Assembly: GCF_000372825.1 (NCBI RefSeq) | Contig: NZ_KB910516.1 | Location: forward strand, 1,830,011-1,894,010 | Reading direction: 5' to 3' | Length of the DNA: 64,000 nucleotides | Source of the DNA: Methylobacterium sp. 77 | Lineage (GTDB): Bacteria; Pseudomonadota; Alphaproteobacteria; Rhizobiales; Beijerinckiaceae | Shown here: in pieces, positions 16,451 through 24,930 of the stretch | How positions within the stretch are numbered: position 1 is the stretch's first letter | How the letters are laid out: each line of letters starts with the position of its first letter | Program-made: the position numbers and the translations under genes | The notes under the pieces: model-generated | What the model was told of the DNA's origin: nothing | Databases searched by the model: none | Seen by the model: the letters and a program-made list of their open reading frames with translations, nothing else

Positions 16451-17949
16451 GGCGCCCTCCCATCGGCCGCCGCCTGCGGACCTGGTTCTACCTTCGGCTC
16501 GGAGAGACCCTGCAGCGCCGCCTTGAGGTTGCTCTCGGCGTCGATGAGGAAGTTGGCGGCGGTCACCACCCGGTCGCCTGCCGCGATGCCCTCCCGGACT
16601 TCGACGTAGCCGTCGCCGCGGGCACCGAGCTTGACCGGGCGCGGCTCGAAGCGGCCCTCGCCCTTGTCGAGCAGGACGACCTGCCTGGTTCCGGTGTCGA
16701 TGACGGCGTCGTCGGGGACGGCGACCACGGGCTTGGCGTTCCCGGTCGCGATCTCGACGTCGCCGTACATCCCGGGCCGCAGGTCGCCGTTGAGGTTCGG
16801 CAACTCGATGCGCAGGCGGGCCGTCCGGGTCCCCATGGCGAGGTGCGGATAGATCCGCGTCACCGTGCCAGTGAAGGTCCGGTCGGGAAACGTCCGGGCA
16901 CGCACGGTCGCCGTTTGGCCCTCCGCCACGGACGCCAGGTCGCGTTCGGTCACGTCGACGAGCACCCATACCCGGGTATGGTCGACGAGCTTGAACAGGG
17001 TGTCGCCGGACTTGGCGCGCATGCCGTCGGAGACGTTGCGCTCGACCACGACGCCGTCGCGTGGCGCCGACCACGTGATGGTCGCCGGCACTTTTCGGGA
17101 TCGCTCGATCTCGTCGATGGCCTCGGGCGGGATGCCGAGGTTCTCCAGTCGGCGCCGGGCGCCCTCGTAGCCGATGCCGGTGAGGTACTGCGCGGCGGCC
17201 GCGTTCATCTCGGGCGAGAACAGGCGCATGAGCGGCTGGCCCTTGTGGACGTGGTCGCCGGTGGTGACGGCCTCGACCTTCTCAATGAAGGCGTCGGTGC
17301 GCATCGCGATGACCGAGATCCGGCGCTCGTCCTCCTCGATGGTTCCAGGAGCCCGCACCGGCATGGATAGGACGCGCCGTGCAGCGACCTCCGTCCGGAC
17401 GCCGGTTCGCTGGACCTTGCCGGGCGAGAGGGTCACGGTGCCGTCGTCGGTGTCCTCGCCCTCGTAGACGGGGAGGTAGTCCATCCCCATCGAGTCCTTT
17501 TTCGGAATCGGCGAAGTGTCCGGAAGGCCCATCGGGTTGCGGTAGAAGCGCACCTTGCGGGCGCTCGCGGGCGTCTTGGCCTGAGCCATGGCCATGTCGC
17601 CGTGGCCGGCGTCAGGCATGGCTTCCGCCTCTTCGGGTTCGTCGAAGCGCACGTCCTCGCTGGCGTGGACGGCGCGGTAGTCGCGACCGTCCGCCGTCTG
17701 TTTGGGTTCGGAGGCGTAGTCCGGCTTCCCGTCCGGGTCTCGGTAGTAGACCACCGAACCCGTCGCCTTGATCGGAGCCTGCGCGGGCATCGGGGAGGCC
17801 GGCCGTGCACCCGGCAGCCAATGGGCGAACCCGGTCCGCGCCTGCTGGACGAGCGCCGGCACGGGGCTGCCCTCATGCCCCGCGCCATAGCCCAGCCCCC
17901 CCGCCGCGAGCGCGGCGAGGGTCCCGGCCAGCCATGCCGTCCGGCTCAC
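16447..17949 (-). CDS. cusB: Efflux RND periplasmic adaptor (CusB-like)
   Basis: A 500-residue membrane-fusion protein. After an N-terminal membrane anchor (about 1-24) come two heavy-metal-binding-like modules, VVYYRDPDGKPDYASEP and FYRNPMGLPDTSPIPKKDSM, in which the YxCPMHP cysteine of the classical domain is replaced. Then follow the barrel-sandwich, hairpin and beta-barrel domains (about 150-480). It would couple CusA to an outer-membrane channel and pass metal. The start GTG at 17949 overlaps the stop of the FixH-like gene (GTGA), and its stop overlaps cusA. Confidence 0.9.
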   Translation of the reverse strand: MSRTAWLAGTLAALAAGGLGYGAGHEGSPVPALVQQARTGFAHWLPGARPASPMPAQAPIKATGSVVYYRDPDGKPDYASEPKQTADGRDYRAVHASEDVRFDEPEEAEAMPDAGHGDMAMAQAKTPASARKVRFYRNPMGLPDTSPIPKKDSMGMDYLPVYEGEDTDDGTVTLSPGKVQRTGVRTEVAARRVLSMPVRAPGTIEEDERRISVIAMRTDAFIEKVEAVTTGDHVHKGQPLMRLFSPEMNAAAAQYLTGIGYEGARRRLENLGIPPEAIDEIERSRKVPATITWSAPRDGVVVERNVSDGMRAKSGDTLFKLVDHTRVWVLVDVTERDLASVAEGQTATVRARTFPDRTFTGTVTRIYPHLAMGTRTARLRIELPNLNGDLRPGMYGDVEIATGNAKPVVAVPDDAVIDTGTRQVVLLDKGEGRFEPRPVKLGARGDGYVEVREGIAAGDRVVTAANFLIDAESNLKAALQGLSEPKVEPGPQAAADGRAP

Positions 17950-18341
17950 TTGGTGGCCTTGAACACCAGCTTGTTCTCGACGGTGCCGGTCTCGCCTTGG
18001 ACCTTGGCCCCGAGCGAGAGGCGCCAGCCGCCGGCCATCGTCAGCTTCGCCTTGAACCGGTAGAGGCCCGGCTCCGGCGAGGGCAGTTGCTCGATCTTGG
18101 AGGTCATCTCCTCCATGCTGTCGGGCGCCATATCGATGCGCTTGGCGAAGATGACGGCGTTCGGCACGGGCTTGGACGTGCGCTTGTCGACGAGGCGGAC
18201 GTCGAGGATGGCCTCGCCCTGCTTGGCTTCGTCCTTCACCAGCTGGAACTCGTAGTCCTTGGTGTCGGCCCGGGCCGCGGCGGTGAGGGCGAGGCCGAGC
18301 AGCGCAACCGTGAGGGCGCGCGAAAACGATGTCTTGGTCAC
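17946..18341 (-). CDS. FixH/YtkA-like periplasmic protein
   Basis: A 131-residue exported protein with a signal peptide (about 1-27, ending AARA) and a single immunoglobulin-like domain of the FixH/YtkA type (ILDVRLVDKRTSKPV ... PGLYRFKAKLTMAGGW). Such domains occur next to copper handling and oxidase assembly genes. The GTG at 18341 has GGAGA upstream and opens the signal peptide; the extension to 18392 was rejected. It is coupled to cusB by a 4-nt overlap. Confidence 0.8.
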   Translation of the reverse strand: MTKTSFSRALTVALLGLALTAAARADTKDYEFQLVKDEAKQGEAILDVRLVDKRTSKPVPNAVIFAKRIDMAPDSMEEMTSKIEQLPSPEPGLYRFKAKLTMAGGWRLSLGAKVQGETGTVENKLVFKATK

Positions 18342-18423
18342 GATGTGGGGTCTCCTGAACGCGATGGATGGCCACGCGCGGACGCGCGTCACCGTGCCGG
18401 CGCAGGCGCCGACGGCATCGGGT

Positions 18424-18837
18424 TCAGGCTCGGGGAGGCTCGGAGGGTGGCCCTTGCGAGACGCTGTCGAAGGAGGCGGTGACGGCCCACGCAGTCCCCT
18501 CGACGACGGCGACGCGTCCCGGCAACCCTAAGGCGCCGGGCAGGCCGGTGGCGACCTTCGCCAGGCAGAGTGCCATCAGGGGGCAGCCCTTCGAGCAGTC
18601 GGGCATGTCCGGCCGCTCCTTGGGGCAGCACGGCATCTCGTCCATGGCCATCCCGGCCATGTCGTCCATGGCCTCGTCGGGCATCGCCATGGCGTGGCCC
18701 TGAGCGGCCATCGGCGCATGCATGCCCGCGGCGGCCGCGGATGCGGTCACCGGCGCAAGGGCGAGGCTGAGGACCGCAAGGAGCGGAAGCAGCCGCCGAA
18801 GGGCGAGCCAGAAGGTCACGGACGGACGATGCCACAT
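18424..18837 (-). CDS. Exported Met/His/Cys-rich protein of the cus operon
   Basis: A 137-residue protein starting with a basic signal sequence (about 1-35, LLPLLAVLSLALAPVTASAA). The mature N-terminal half is rich in Met, His and Asp (MHAPMAAQGHAMAMPDEAMD, then MAGMAMDEM) followed by a cysteine block PCCPKERPDMPDCSKGC. This composition suits binding of Cu(I) or Ag(I) in the periplasm. It is the first gene of the unit that continues into the FixH-like gene, cusB and cusA. No named family is recognised; the copper role is inferred from composition and context. Confidence 0.75.
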   Translation of the reverse strand: MWHRPSVTFWLALRRLLPLLAVLSLALAPVTASAAAAGMHAPMAAQGHAMAMPDEAMDDMAGMAMDEMPCCPKERPDMPDCSKGCPLMALCLAKVATGLPGALGLPGRVAVVEGTAWAVTASFDSVSQGPPSEPPRA

Positions 18838-18863
18838 CGCGGAGCGGTGAGGAAGGGAGGTGA

Positions 18864-20027
18864 CTACCGGACGCGCCAGAGGGATACGGCGAGCGCGACG
18901 TTCGCGAGGGCGAGCACGGTCAAGAGGGCGTAGGTCGCATCGGCGCCCGCCTGCGTCAGCACGACCGCCCCGAGGGAGGGCGCAAGCGCCTGCGCCACCA
19001 GCCCCGGACGGGCGAGCCGGCCAACGAGCGGGGCGTAGCGCTCGGGACCGAACAGCGCGAGGGGCACCGTCCCGCGGGCGATGGAATAGATCCCGTTGCC
19101 GGCGCCGTAGAGGACCAGCGACAGCCCCACCACGGGCAGACCAGCCGCCAGCATCGCGACCCCGATGGCGACGAGGACCATCGCCGCGGTGAGGGTCCAT
19201 AGAGGGTGATGCCGGCCCTTCCCGGCCATCTCGACGATGCGCGCCCCCACCTGTGACGGGCCGATCAGCGCGCCGTATGCGACGGCCGAGGTCAGCGCCA
19301 CGCCACGGGCCTGGAGAAGGGTAATGAGGTGCACCGAGACCATGGCCATTACGGTGCCGCCGAGGGTCAGGACCCCCGCCATGAGGAGGAAGGCACGCCG
19401 CTCGCGTGCATCGAGCCGGACGGCCGAGACCGGGCCCTCGGAACGTGCTGGCCCGTGGGCAGGGGGGTGCGGGATGACGAGCAGGACGAGGGGAAGCGTG
19501 ACCGCCAGGTGCAGCCCGGCATAGGCGAGGCAGGTGCCGCGCCAGCCTACCCGTTCGATCAGGAAGGCCGAGAGCGGCCAGCACACCGTGCTGGCGAAGC
19601 CGCCCCACAGGGTCAGGGTCGTGATGGCGGGTCTTGCCTCGGCGCCGTAGAGCCGACCAAGCGTGGCAAAGGCCGGATCGTACAGGCCGGTGCCCATGCC
19701 GAGCCCGACGAGGAGCCAGCCCACCAGGTAGGTCGGCAGGTTCGGCGCGAGGCCGAGGACGCCGAGGCCCAAGGCAAGGACCACGGCCGCGAAGGCCAGA
19801 ACGGGCCTACCGCCGTGCTCCCCGATGAACGCTCCGACCCGTGGCGAGACCAAGCCCGCGACGAGGAGGCCGAGGGACAGCCCTCCGATGACCCAGCCGA
19901 GGGGCCATCCCGTATCCTTCGACATCGGCGCGGCCAGAACCGACAGGAGATAAAACGAGGAGCCCCAGGTCAGGATCTGGATCACGCCCAGGGCCGAGAT
20001 CACGGGCCAGCGGCGCGCCGGGGTCAT
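18864..20027 (-). CDS. MFS transporter in the ars cluster
   Basis: A 387-residue major facilitator with twelve predicted helices; the loop 2-3 signature is visible in GAFIGEHGGRPVLAFAAVVL. It starts 7 nt after the arsB stop (ATG 20027, preferred over TTG 20048), so it belongs to the ars operon. It is not evidently ArsJ, since no glyceraldehyde-phosphate dehydrogenase partner lies next to it. It could export an organoarsenical or another arsenic species, but the substrate is unknown. Confidence 0.82.
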   Translation of the reverse strand: MTPARRWPVISALGVIQILTWGSSFYLLSVLAAPMSKDTGWPLGWVIGGLSLGLLVAGLVSPRVGAFIGEHGGRPVLAFAAVVLALGLGVLGLAPNLPTYLVGWLLVGLGMGTGLYDPAFATLGRLYGAEARPAITTLTLWGGFASTVCWPLSAFLIERVGWRGTCLAYAGLHLAVTLPLVLLVIPHPPAHGPARSEGPVSAVRLDARERRAFLLMAGVLTLGGTVMAMVSVHLITLLQARGVALTSAVAYGALIGPSQVGARIVEMAGKGRHHPLWTLTAAMVLVAIGVAMLAAGLPVVGLSLVLYGAGNGIYSIARGTVPLALFGPERYAPLVGRLARPGLVAQALAPSLGAVVLTQAGADATYALLTVLALANVALAVSLWRVR

Positions 20028-20034
20028 CGGTTCG

Positions 20035-21330
20035 CTACCGCGCCCCAAGAACGGGTAGCCACACTGTAAGGGCCGCCAGGGTGACGAGGAGCACCGGCGG
20101 CGTGATGACCAGACCCACCCGCATGTACTGGCCCCACGTGATGTGCTGGCCCTTGGTGTCGAGGACGTGGAGCCAGAGCAGGGTCGCCAGGCTCCCGATG
20201 GGGGTGAATTTCGGGCCGAGGTCGCAGCCGATGACGTTGGCGTAGATCATGAGCTCGCGCGTCAGGGGTGAGAGATTTGGGGCCTGCTGGATTGAGAGTG
20301 CACCCACCAGCACGCTCGGCATGTTGTTCATGACCGAGGACAGGATGGCGGCGGCGAACCCGGTCCCGATGGTGGCGACGAACGGGCCAAAGCCCGAGAG
20401 CCATACGAGCCCCTGCGCCAGGTAGCCGGTCAGCCCGGCATTCTTCAGGCCGTAGACCACGAGGTACATGCCGAGGCTGAACAGCACGATCTGCCAGGGG
20501 GCGCCGGTCAGGACCTTGCGAATGGGGATGACGCGGCTGCGGTTGGCCAGCGCCAGGAGGATCAGTGCGCCGGCACAGGTGACCACCGAGACCGGCACGC
20601 CGAACGGTGCGGTCACAAAGTAGGCGACCAGAAGCAGACCGAGGAGCGGGAAGGCCGCCCGGAAGACCAGCGGGTCCTTGATCGCGTGGCGCGGCGCTTC
20701 GAGCTCGGCTACCGGGTACGTGGCCGGAAGGTCGCGCCGGTAGAACAGCCACAGCACCACCAGGGTCGCTGCCAACGAGACCAGGTTCACCGGCACCATC
20801 ACGGCCGCGTAGCGGCTAAAGGAGATGTCGAAGAAGTTCGCCGAGACGATGTTGACGAGGTTCGAGATCACCAGCGGCAGGCTCGTCGAGTCTGCCACGA
20901 ACCCGCAGGCAACAATGAAGGCCAGCGCGGCCGCCGGCTTGAAGTTCAGCCGGAGCAGGATGGCGAGCACAATGGGGGTGAGCAGGAGGGCCGCCCCGTC
21001 ATTGGCGAACACCGCCGCGATGGCTGCACCCAGGAGGATGAGCAGCGGGAAGAGCAGGCGTCCCCGGCCGCCGCCCCAGCGGGCGATGTGGAGCGCCGCC
21101 CAATGGAAGAAGCCGGCTTCGTCGAGGAGCAGCGAGATGATGATCAGCGCCACGAAGGTGAAGGTCGCGTCCCAGACGATGTGCCAGACCACCGGGATGT
21201 CGCCGGGGCTGATGACCCCGGTGGCCAGCGCCACGGCGGCCCCGATGAGGGCGCTCCACCCGATGCCGAGCCCCTTCGGCTGCCAGATGACGAAGACGAG
21301 GGTGACCACGAAGATGGCAAGGGCGAGCAT
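20035..21330 (-). CDS. arsB: Arsenite efflux permease ArsB
   Basis: A 431-residue membrane protein of the ArsB/NhaD group with about 11-12 helices; the conserved [20 protein letters not shown] and [20 protein letters not shown] stretches match ArsB. It expels As(III) or Sb(III), driven by the proton motive force because no ArsA ATPase is present. It is the fourth gene of the arsR operon. ATG 21330 lacks a strong ribosome site. Confidence 0.93.
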   Translation of the reverse strand: MLALAIFVVTLVFVIWQPKGLGIGWSALIGAAVALATGVISPGDIPVVWHIVWDATFTFVALIIISLLLDEAGFFHWAALHIARWGGGRGRLLFPLLILLGAAIAAVFANDGAALLLTPIVLAILLRLNFKPAAALAFIVACGFVADSTSLPLVISNLVNIVSANFFDISFSRYAAVMVPVNLVSLAATLVVLWLFYRRDLPATYPVAELEAPRHAIKDPLVFRAAFPLLGLLLVAYFVTAPFGVPVSVVTCAGALILLALANRSRVIPIRKVLTGAPWQIVLFSLGMYLVVYGLKNAGLTGYLAQGLVWLSGFGPFVATIGTGFAAAILSSVMNNMPSVLVGALSIQQAPNLSPLTRELMIYANVIGCDLGPKFTPIGSLATLLWLHVLDTKGQHITWGQYMRVGLVITPPVLLVTLAALTVWLPVLGAR

Positions 21331-21366
21331 CGGGACCGTTTCTTGTTCTTGTGTACGTGGAGCGGA

Positions 21367-21792
21367 TCAGGCGGTGGCGACGCGGCGCCCGTGCTCGTCG
21401 ACGACGCGCTCGCCGTCTTCCTTCACGAACTCGCCCTGCTGGGCCGGGAGGAGGTCGAGGACCGCCTCGGAGGGCCGGCACAGGGCAACGCCCTTCGGGC
21501 TCACCACCAGGGGGCGGTTCAGCAGGATCGGGTGCTCGGCGATGGCGTCGAGAAGCTGGTCGTCCGTCAGGCTCGGGTCCGAGAGCCCGAGTTCGGCGTA
21601 GGGCGTGACCTTCTCGCGGAGCAGAGCGCGGACGGTGACGCCAGCCCTGTCGGCGAGTTGGCGCACCAGGATCCGGTTCGGTGGCGTCTTGAGGTACTCG
21701 ACCACATGCGGCTCGATGCCGGCGTTGCGGATCAGGGCCAGGGTGTTGCGGGACGTGCCGCAATCCGGGTTGTGGTAGATGACGACGTCCAT
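21367..21792 (-). CDS. arsC: Arsenate reductase, glutaredoxin-coupled type
   Basis: A 141-residue ArsC of the Spx/ArsC thioredoxin-like fold. The catalytic Cys is in YHNPDCGTSRNTL and the Arg needed for arsenate binding is expected in LLNRPLVVSPKGVALCRPS. It reduces As(V) to As(III) with glutathione and glutaredoxin, supplying ArsB. The ATG at 21792 shares its A with the stop of the preceding arsC (TGATG), giving coupled translation; a GTG one codon earlier is possible. Confidence 0.92.
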   Translation of the reverse strand: MDVVIYHNPDCGTSRNTLALIRNAGIEPHVVEYLKTPPNRILVRQLADRAGVTVRALLREKVTPYAELGLSDPSLTDDQLLDAIAEHPILLNRPLVVSPKGVALCRPSEAVLDLLPAQQGEFVKEDGERVVDEHGRRVATA

Positions 21793-22319
21793 CACGCGAC
21801 CTCCGGGCGGGGCGAGGTGGCGCCGGCCCGCTGGCCGATCTCGCGCACCTTGGACGAGAGCGCCACGCCACTAAGGCTGTCGAGCGGCAGAGCGACGAAG
21901 GCTCCGATCCGGTTCTTCAGGTAGCGTTGGGCGGTGATGAACGCCGCCTTGCGCTGCATGTCGCTGCCTTCGACGGCTGCAGGGTCCTCGATGCCCCAGT
22001 GCGCCGTCACCGGCTGGCCGGGCCAGTAGGGGCAAGCCTCGCCGGCGGCGTTGTCACAGACCGTGAAGACGAAATCCATGACCGGCGCGTCGGGGCCGGC
22101 GAACGCGTCCCACGACTTCGAGCGCAGCCCCTCGGTCGGGTACTCCGTCTCGCGCAGAACCTGAACGGCGAGCGGGTTCACGTCCGCCTTCGGCTGGCTG
22201 CCGGCGGAAAAGGCCCGGAAACGACCCTGGCCCTCCTTGTTGAGCATGGCCTCCGCCAGGATCGAGCGAGCGGAGTTACCGGTGCAGAGGAACAGGACGT
22301 TGTAGACGCGGTCAGGCAT
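21792..22319 (-). CDS. arsC: Arsenate reductase, low-MW phosphatase type
   Basis: A 175-residue protein with the phosphatase loop VLFLCTGNSARSILAEAML near the N terminus and a further Cys in FVFTVCDNAAGEACPYWPG. This layout fits low-molecular-weight tyrosine phosphatase-like ArsC enzymes, which use thioredoxin or mycothiol-type reductants. It is thus mechanistically distinct from the next gene, and the operon holds both reductase classes. Start overlaps arsR by 8 nt. Confidence 0.88.
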   Translation of the reverse strand: MPDRVYNVLFLCTGNSARSILAEAMLNKEGQGRFRAFSAGSQPKADVNPLAVQVLRETEYPTEGLRSKSWDAFAGPDAPVMDFVFTVCDNAAGEACPYWPGQPVTAHWGIEDPAAVEGSDMQRKAAFITAQRYLKNRIGAFVALPLDSLSGVALSSKVREIGQRAGATSPRPEVA

Positions 22320-22674
22320 GAGCGGTGTCTCCGGTGGGCAGGCAGCAGGCGGCGAGCGCGGCGACGGCGGGGGCGCAGACCTCGGGTCGCCCTTGGCAGC
22401 AATCGCGCATCAGAAATTGGATGAGCTCGGACAGGTCCGGGTAGGCGGCGCTGTAGATGATCGAGCGTCCCTCGCGCCGCGAGGTGACCAGCCCGGCATG
22501 GCTGAGCTCCTTCAGGTGAAATGACAGGTTGGTGCCCGAGACGCCGACCGCCTCGGCCAGCATGCCGGCCGCCATGCCTTCAGGGCCGGCGGTGACGAGC
22601 TGGCGCACGATGCGTAGGCGATGCTCCTGCCCAAGGGCCGCGAAGGCGGCGACGGCTTGCCGTTCGTCCATCAT
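22312..22674 (-). CDS. arsR: ArsR-family metalloregulator
   Basis: A 120-residue winged-helix repressor. The recognition helix region is VSGTNLSFHLKELSHAGLVT, followed by the wing SRREGRSIIYSAAY. Cysteines are not in the classical alpha-3 ELCVCDL site but in the C-terminal tail (DCCQGRPEVC and ACCL), as in ArsR proteins with C-terminal As(III) sites. It should repress its own operon and divergent arsH until arsenite binds. The putative operator is at 22687-22700. Confidence 0.92.
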   Translation of the reverse strand: MMDERQAVAAFAALGQEHRLRIVRQLVTAGPEGMAAGMLAEAVGVSGTNLSFHLKELSHAGLVTSRREGRSIIYSAAYPDLSELIQFLMRDCCQGRPEVCAPAVAALAACCLPTGDTAHA

Positions 22675-22686
22675 GATGTCAATATC

Positions 22687-22700
22687 TCAACCATCGTTGA
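22687..22700. promoter_or_regulatory. Putative ArsR operator
   Basis: TCAAC-CATC-GTTGA, a perfect inverted repeat in the 47-bp gap between arsR (minus) and arsH (plus). The flanks add a partial TCAAT/TTGA pattern. Its place suits control of both divergent units by one ArsR dimer. Confidence 0.6.
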
Positions 22701-22721
22701 AACGTAAAGGAACGAAGCGTC

Positions 22722-23468
22722 TTGGACAAGCCCCAACAGCCTTTCGCCGATGGATTGCCCAACCTCAGCGAGGAGCACTTCGTGGTCCCGGCGGCGACCG
22801 ACCTTCAGGTGCAGGCACCGTTCACCCACGCCCCACGCTTCCTGATCCTGTACGGCTCGCTCCGGGAGCGTTCCTTCAGCCGCTTCCTGGCCTACGAGGC
22901 CGCGCGTCTCCTGGAGGCGATGGGAGGCGAGGTGCGGATCTACGACGCGCACGGCCTGCCGCTGCCCGACGACGCCACGGCCGATCACCCCAAGGTCGAG
23001 GAACTCCGGAACCTCTCGATCTGGTCCGAGGGCCACGTCTGGGTCAGCCCCGAGCGCCACGGCGCCATGACCGGGGTGATCAAGAGCCAGATCGACTGGC
23101 TCCCCCTGTCGGAAGGGTCGGTGCGCCCGACGCAGGGCCGGACCCTGGCCGTGATGCAGGTCTCGGGCGGCTCGCAGTCCTTCAACGCGGTCAACGGCCT
23201 GCGTGTGCTCGGGCGCTGGATGCGGATGATCACCATCCCGAACCAGTCTTCGGTCCCGATGGCCTATAAGGAATTTGACGAGGCCGGCCGGATGAGGCCT
23301 GGGCCGCTCTACGATCGGGTGGTCGACGTCTGCGAGGAATTGGTCAGGTTCACGCTCCTGACCCGCGAGCGCTCCTCCTATCTCGTTGACCGCTACTCCG
23401 AACGGAAAGAGCGAGAGCCTGAGCGCCTCAAGGCCGTCGCCGTCGACATCGGGTTCGTCAAGCGCTGA
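22722..23468 (+). CDS. arsH: Arsenical resistance flavoprotein ArsH
   Basis: A 248-residue NADPH-dependent FMN reductase-fold protein. The flavin-binding start is [20 protein letters not shown], and the ArsH-specific [20 protein letters not shown] and [20 protein letters not shown] blocks are present. ArsH oxidises trivalent organoarsenicals to less toxic pentavalent forms. It starts with TTG at 22722 (AAAGGA upstream) and is divergent from arsR, probably under the same repressor. Confidence 0.92.
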   Translation: MDKPQQPFADGLPNLSEEHFVVPAATDLQVQAPFTHAPRFLILYGSLRERSFSRFLAYEAARLLEAMGGEVRIYDAHGLPLPDDATADHPKVEELRNLSIWSEGHVWVSPERHGAMTGVIKSQIDWLPLSEGSVRPTQGRTLAVMQVSGGSQSFNAVNGLRVLGRWMRMITIPNQSSVPMAYKEFDEAGRMRPGPLYDRVVDVCEELVRFTLLTRERSSYLVDRYSERKEREPERLKAVAVDIGFVKR

Positions 23469-23605
23469 ACCACTGCCCGTGGGGTGTTGGATCAAAGCCG
23501 AGTGGCCGCGAGTTGCGTTAGACAGCCCTTCGACGTCACAGCGATATTCGGTTCAGGATGGCATCCGAAGGCAAGATCGGCGGATGATCTCGCTGCCTCC
23601 GGCCG

Positions 23606-24017
23606 TCACATCCCCGGTTGGGGTGTGTCGTCCTCATCATCGGTCAGGTCGAGATCGACGGCCAGCCTGAGACGCGGCTCCATTCTGTCGGGCAGCACTC
23701 GGAGGATGACGACCTCAGCGTGCCCATGCCCGTCCCCCTGCACCCGATAGTACAGGACATGGGACGGCCCTCCCTTCCGTCCGGTCGCGAGTGCAACGTG
23801 GAGGGAACGCGTTTCGGGACCGAGGTTGGGCCTGGCTTTCGACGAAGGTGTATCTGATGCGTCGGCGACCATGCCAATCGCCCGGTCTATGTAGCCCACG
23901 TTAGCTTCGAGTTGGCGGGTACCGAACTCCTGGTGGGTTTCGACGAGTATGCGTTCGATATCGCTTTTCGCGGCGCTCCAGGGGTCAGAGTCGAGGGTGG
24001 CGGTCCCTGATTTTCAT
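23606..24017 (-). pseudogene. Broken ParE/RelE-type toxin gene
   Basis: The 3' part reads as a ParE/RelE toxin: SAAKSDIERILVETHQEFG, then LGPETRSLHVAL and SHVLYYRVQ, ending VVILRVLPDRMEPRLRL, the usual end of the family. That frame is open to about 24013 but has no start codon before a GTG at 23899, which would drop the first helices. The only good start, ATG at 24017 (MKIR), is in another frame and meets a stop after ten codons. So the gene seems to carry a frameshift near 23985-24010. No clear antitoxin precedes it. Confidence 0.6.
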
Positions 24018-24120
24018 CGTGTGAGCGCTTCTTGAGGCGGCGGTGATCGCATCGCGGGCCCAAATCCCGCAAGCTCGGAGCGGGAGAGATCCACAGCGCA
24101 GGATGAGCGCAGGACGACTG

Positions 24121-24135
24121 GAACAAAACGTGTTC
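24121..24135. promoter_or_regulatory. Perfect palindrome upstream of TIR operon
   Basis: GAACA-AAACG-TGTTC, 43 bp before the TTG start of the TIR gene. It differs from the alphaproteobacterial LexA direct repeat (GTTC-N7-GTTC), since the half-sites are inverted. It is a plausible operator for an unknown regulator of the TIR-DUF2235-OLD operon. Confidence 0.4.
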
Positions 24136-24178
24136 AGACGACATTATTCCTGAACTTGGCCGCCGCCTGGGGGGCTCA

Positions 24179-24895
24179 TTGCGCACGAAATCCGGGCCAG
24201 GGGCCAGGAAGGCTACACCACCCAAGACGAAAGGGGCGGCGGTCGCGTGCGCCTCCAGTCCGCCAAAGCCGAGCGCACCAAAGGCGAAGACGAAGAAGCC
24301 AACGGTTCGGATCTTCGTGTCCTACAGCCACGCGAACTCAGCACAGCAGGCAAAGCTGCAGGTCCACCTGGCGCAACTGAAGCGCGACGAGGTCGAGACC
24401 TGGTTCGATGGCGACATGGAAGCCGGTGACGCACTGAACAGCAAGATCTCCCGTAAGCTTCGGGAGGCCCACGTCTTCGTGGCGTTGATGAGCCCCGAGT
24501 ACATCCACAGCCACTGGTGCCAACTGGAGTACCGCCGTGCGATGGGCCGCCGGGCCAGGGGCGCAATGCGTGTGGTGGTCGTCGTGCTCCGCCATTGCGA
24601 CTGGAAGGATACCGGCGCTTCGGCGCTAAAGGTGTTGCCGCGAGACGGCCGGGTGGTGAGCAACTGGCGAACCGCGGACGAGGCTTTTCACGACGTGACC
24701 CAGGGCATCCGCGGGGCGGTCAGGACGGTGCGCGCCTCGCTGGCCGAGGATGCCAAAGCGAGGCCTGCCAGGGCGGCCAGGAGCAAGGCATCCACAGGGA
24801 ACGCCAAGACCGCCGGCGCTCGACGGATGAAGGGGGCCACGGGCCCGAAGCGGACCAAGGACGGTCCGCCGACGCGAAGTCGGGTTTCCGGTTGA
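24179..24895 (+). CDS. TIR-domain protein
   Basis: A 238-residue protein. A Lys/Pro/Ala-rich tail (1-42) precedes a TIR domain (about 43-175) that starts VRIFVSYSHANSAQQAKLQV, with TWFDGDMEAGD in the BB-loop region and SHWCQLEYRRA, whose Glu117 sits at the catalytic position of NAD-cleaving TIR enzymes. The last 40 residues are basic and likely disordered. Bacterial TIR proteins often cleave NAD or make cyclic-ADP-ribose signals in phage defence. The start is TTG (24179); no canonical alternative keeps the domain. It leads a probable operon with the DUF2235 and OLD genes. Confidence 0.82.
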   Translation: MRTKSGPGARKATPPKTKGAAVACASSPPKPSAPKAKTKKPTVRIFVSYSHANSAQQAKLQVHLAQLKRDEVETWFDGDMEAGDALNSKISRKLREAHVFVALMSPEYIHSHWCQLEYRRAMGRRARGAMRVVVVVLRHCDWKDTGASALKVLPRDGRVVSNWRTADEAFHDVTQGIRGAVRTVRASLAEDAKARPARAARSKASTGNAKTAGARRMKGATGPKRTKDGPPTRSRVSG

Positions 24896-24930
24896 ACCAT
24901 ATAATTCGGGGGGCGGCCCGTGGGGTCGGA

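Larger units (their letters stand above)
23469..24178. other. Island boundary region with decayed toxin gene
   Basis: A 710-bp stretch with no intact gene. It contains the ParE/RelE-like remnant (23606-24017) and, just before the TIR gene, a perfect palindrome (24121-24135). No transposase fragment was seen. Confidence 0.5.

Noticed and set aside
13794..16463. 889-codon open frame inside cusA
   Set aside because: Arg/Pro/Gly-rich shadow of the RND gene in another frame on the same strand; the CusA frame has all family motifs.
24121..24135. SOS box upstream of the TIR gene
   Set aside because: The half-sites are inverted (GAACA/TGTTC), not the direct repeat GTTC-N7-GTTC used by alphaproteobacterial LexA, so it is kept only as an unassigned palindrome.
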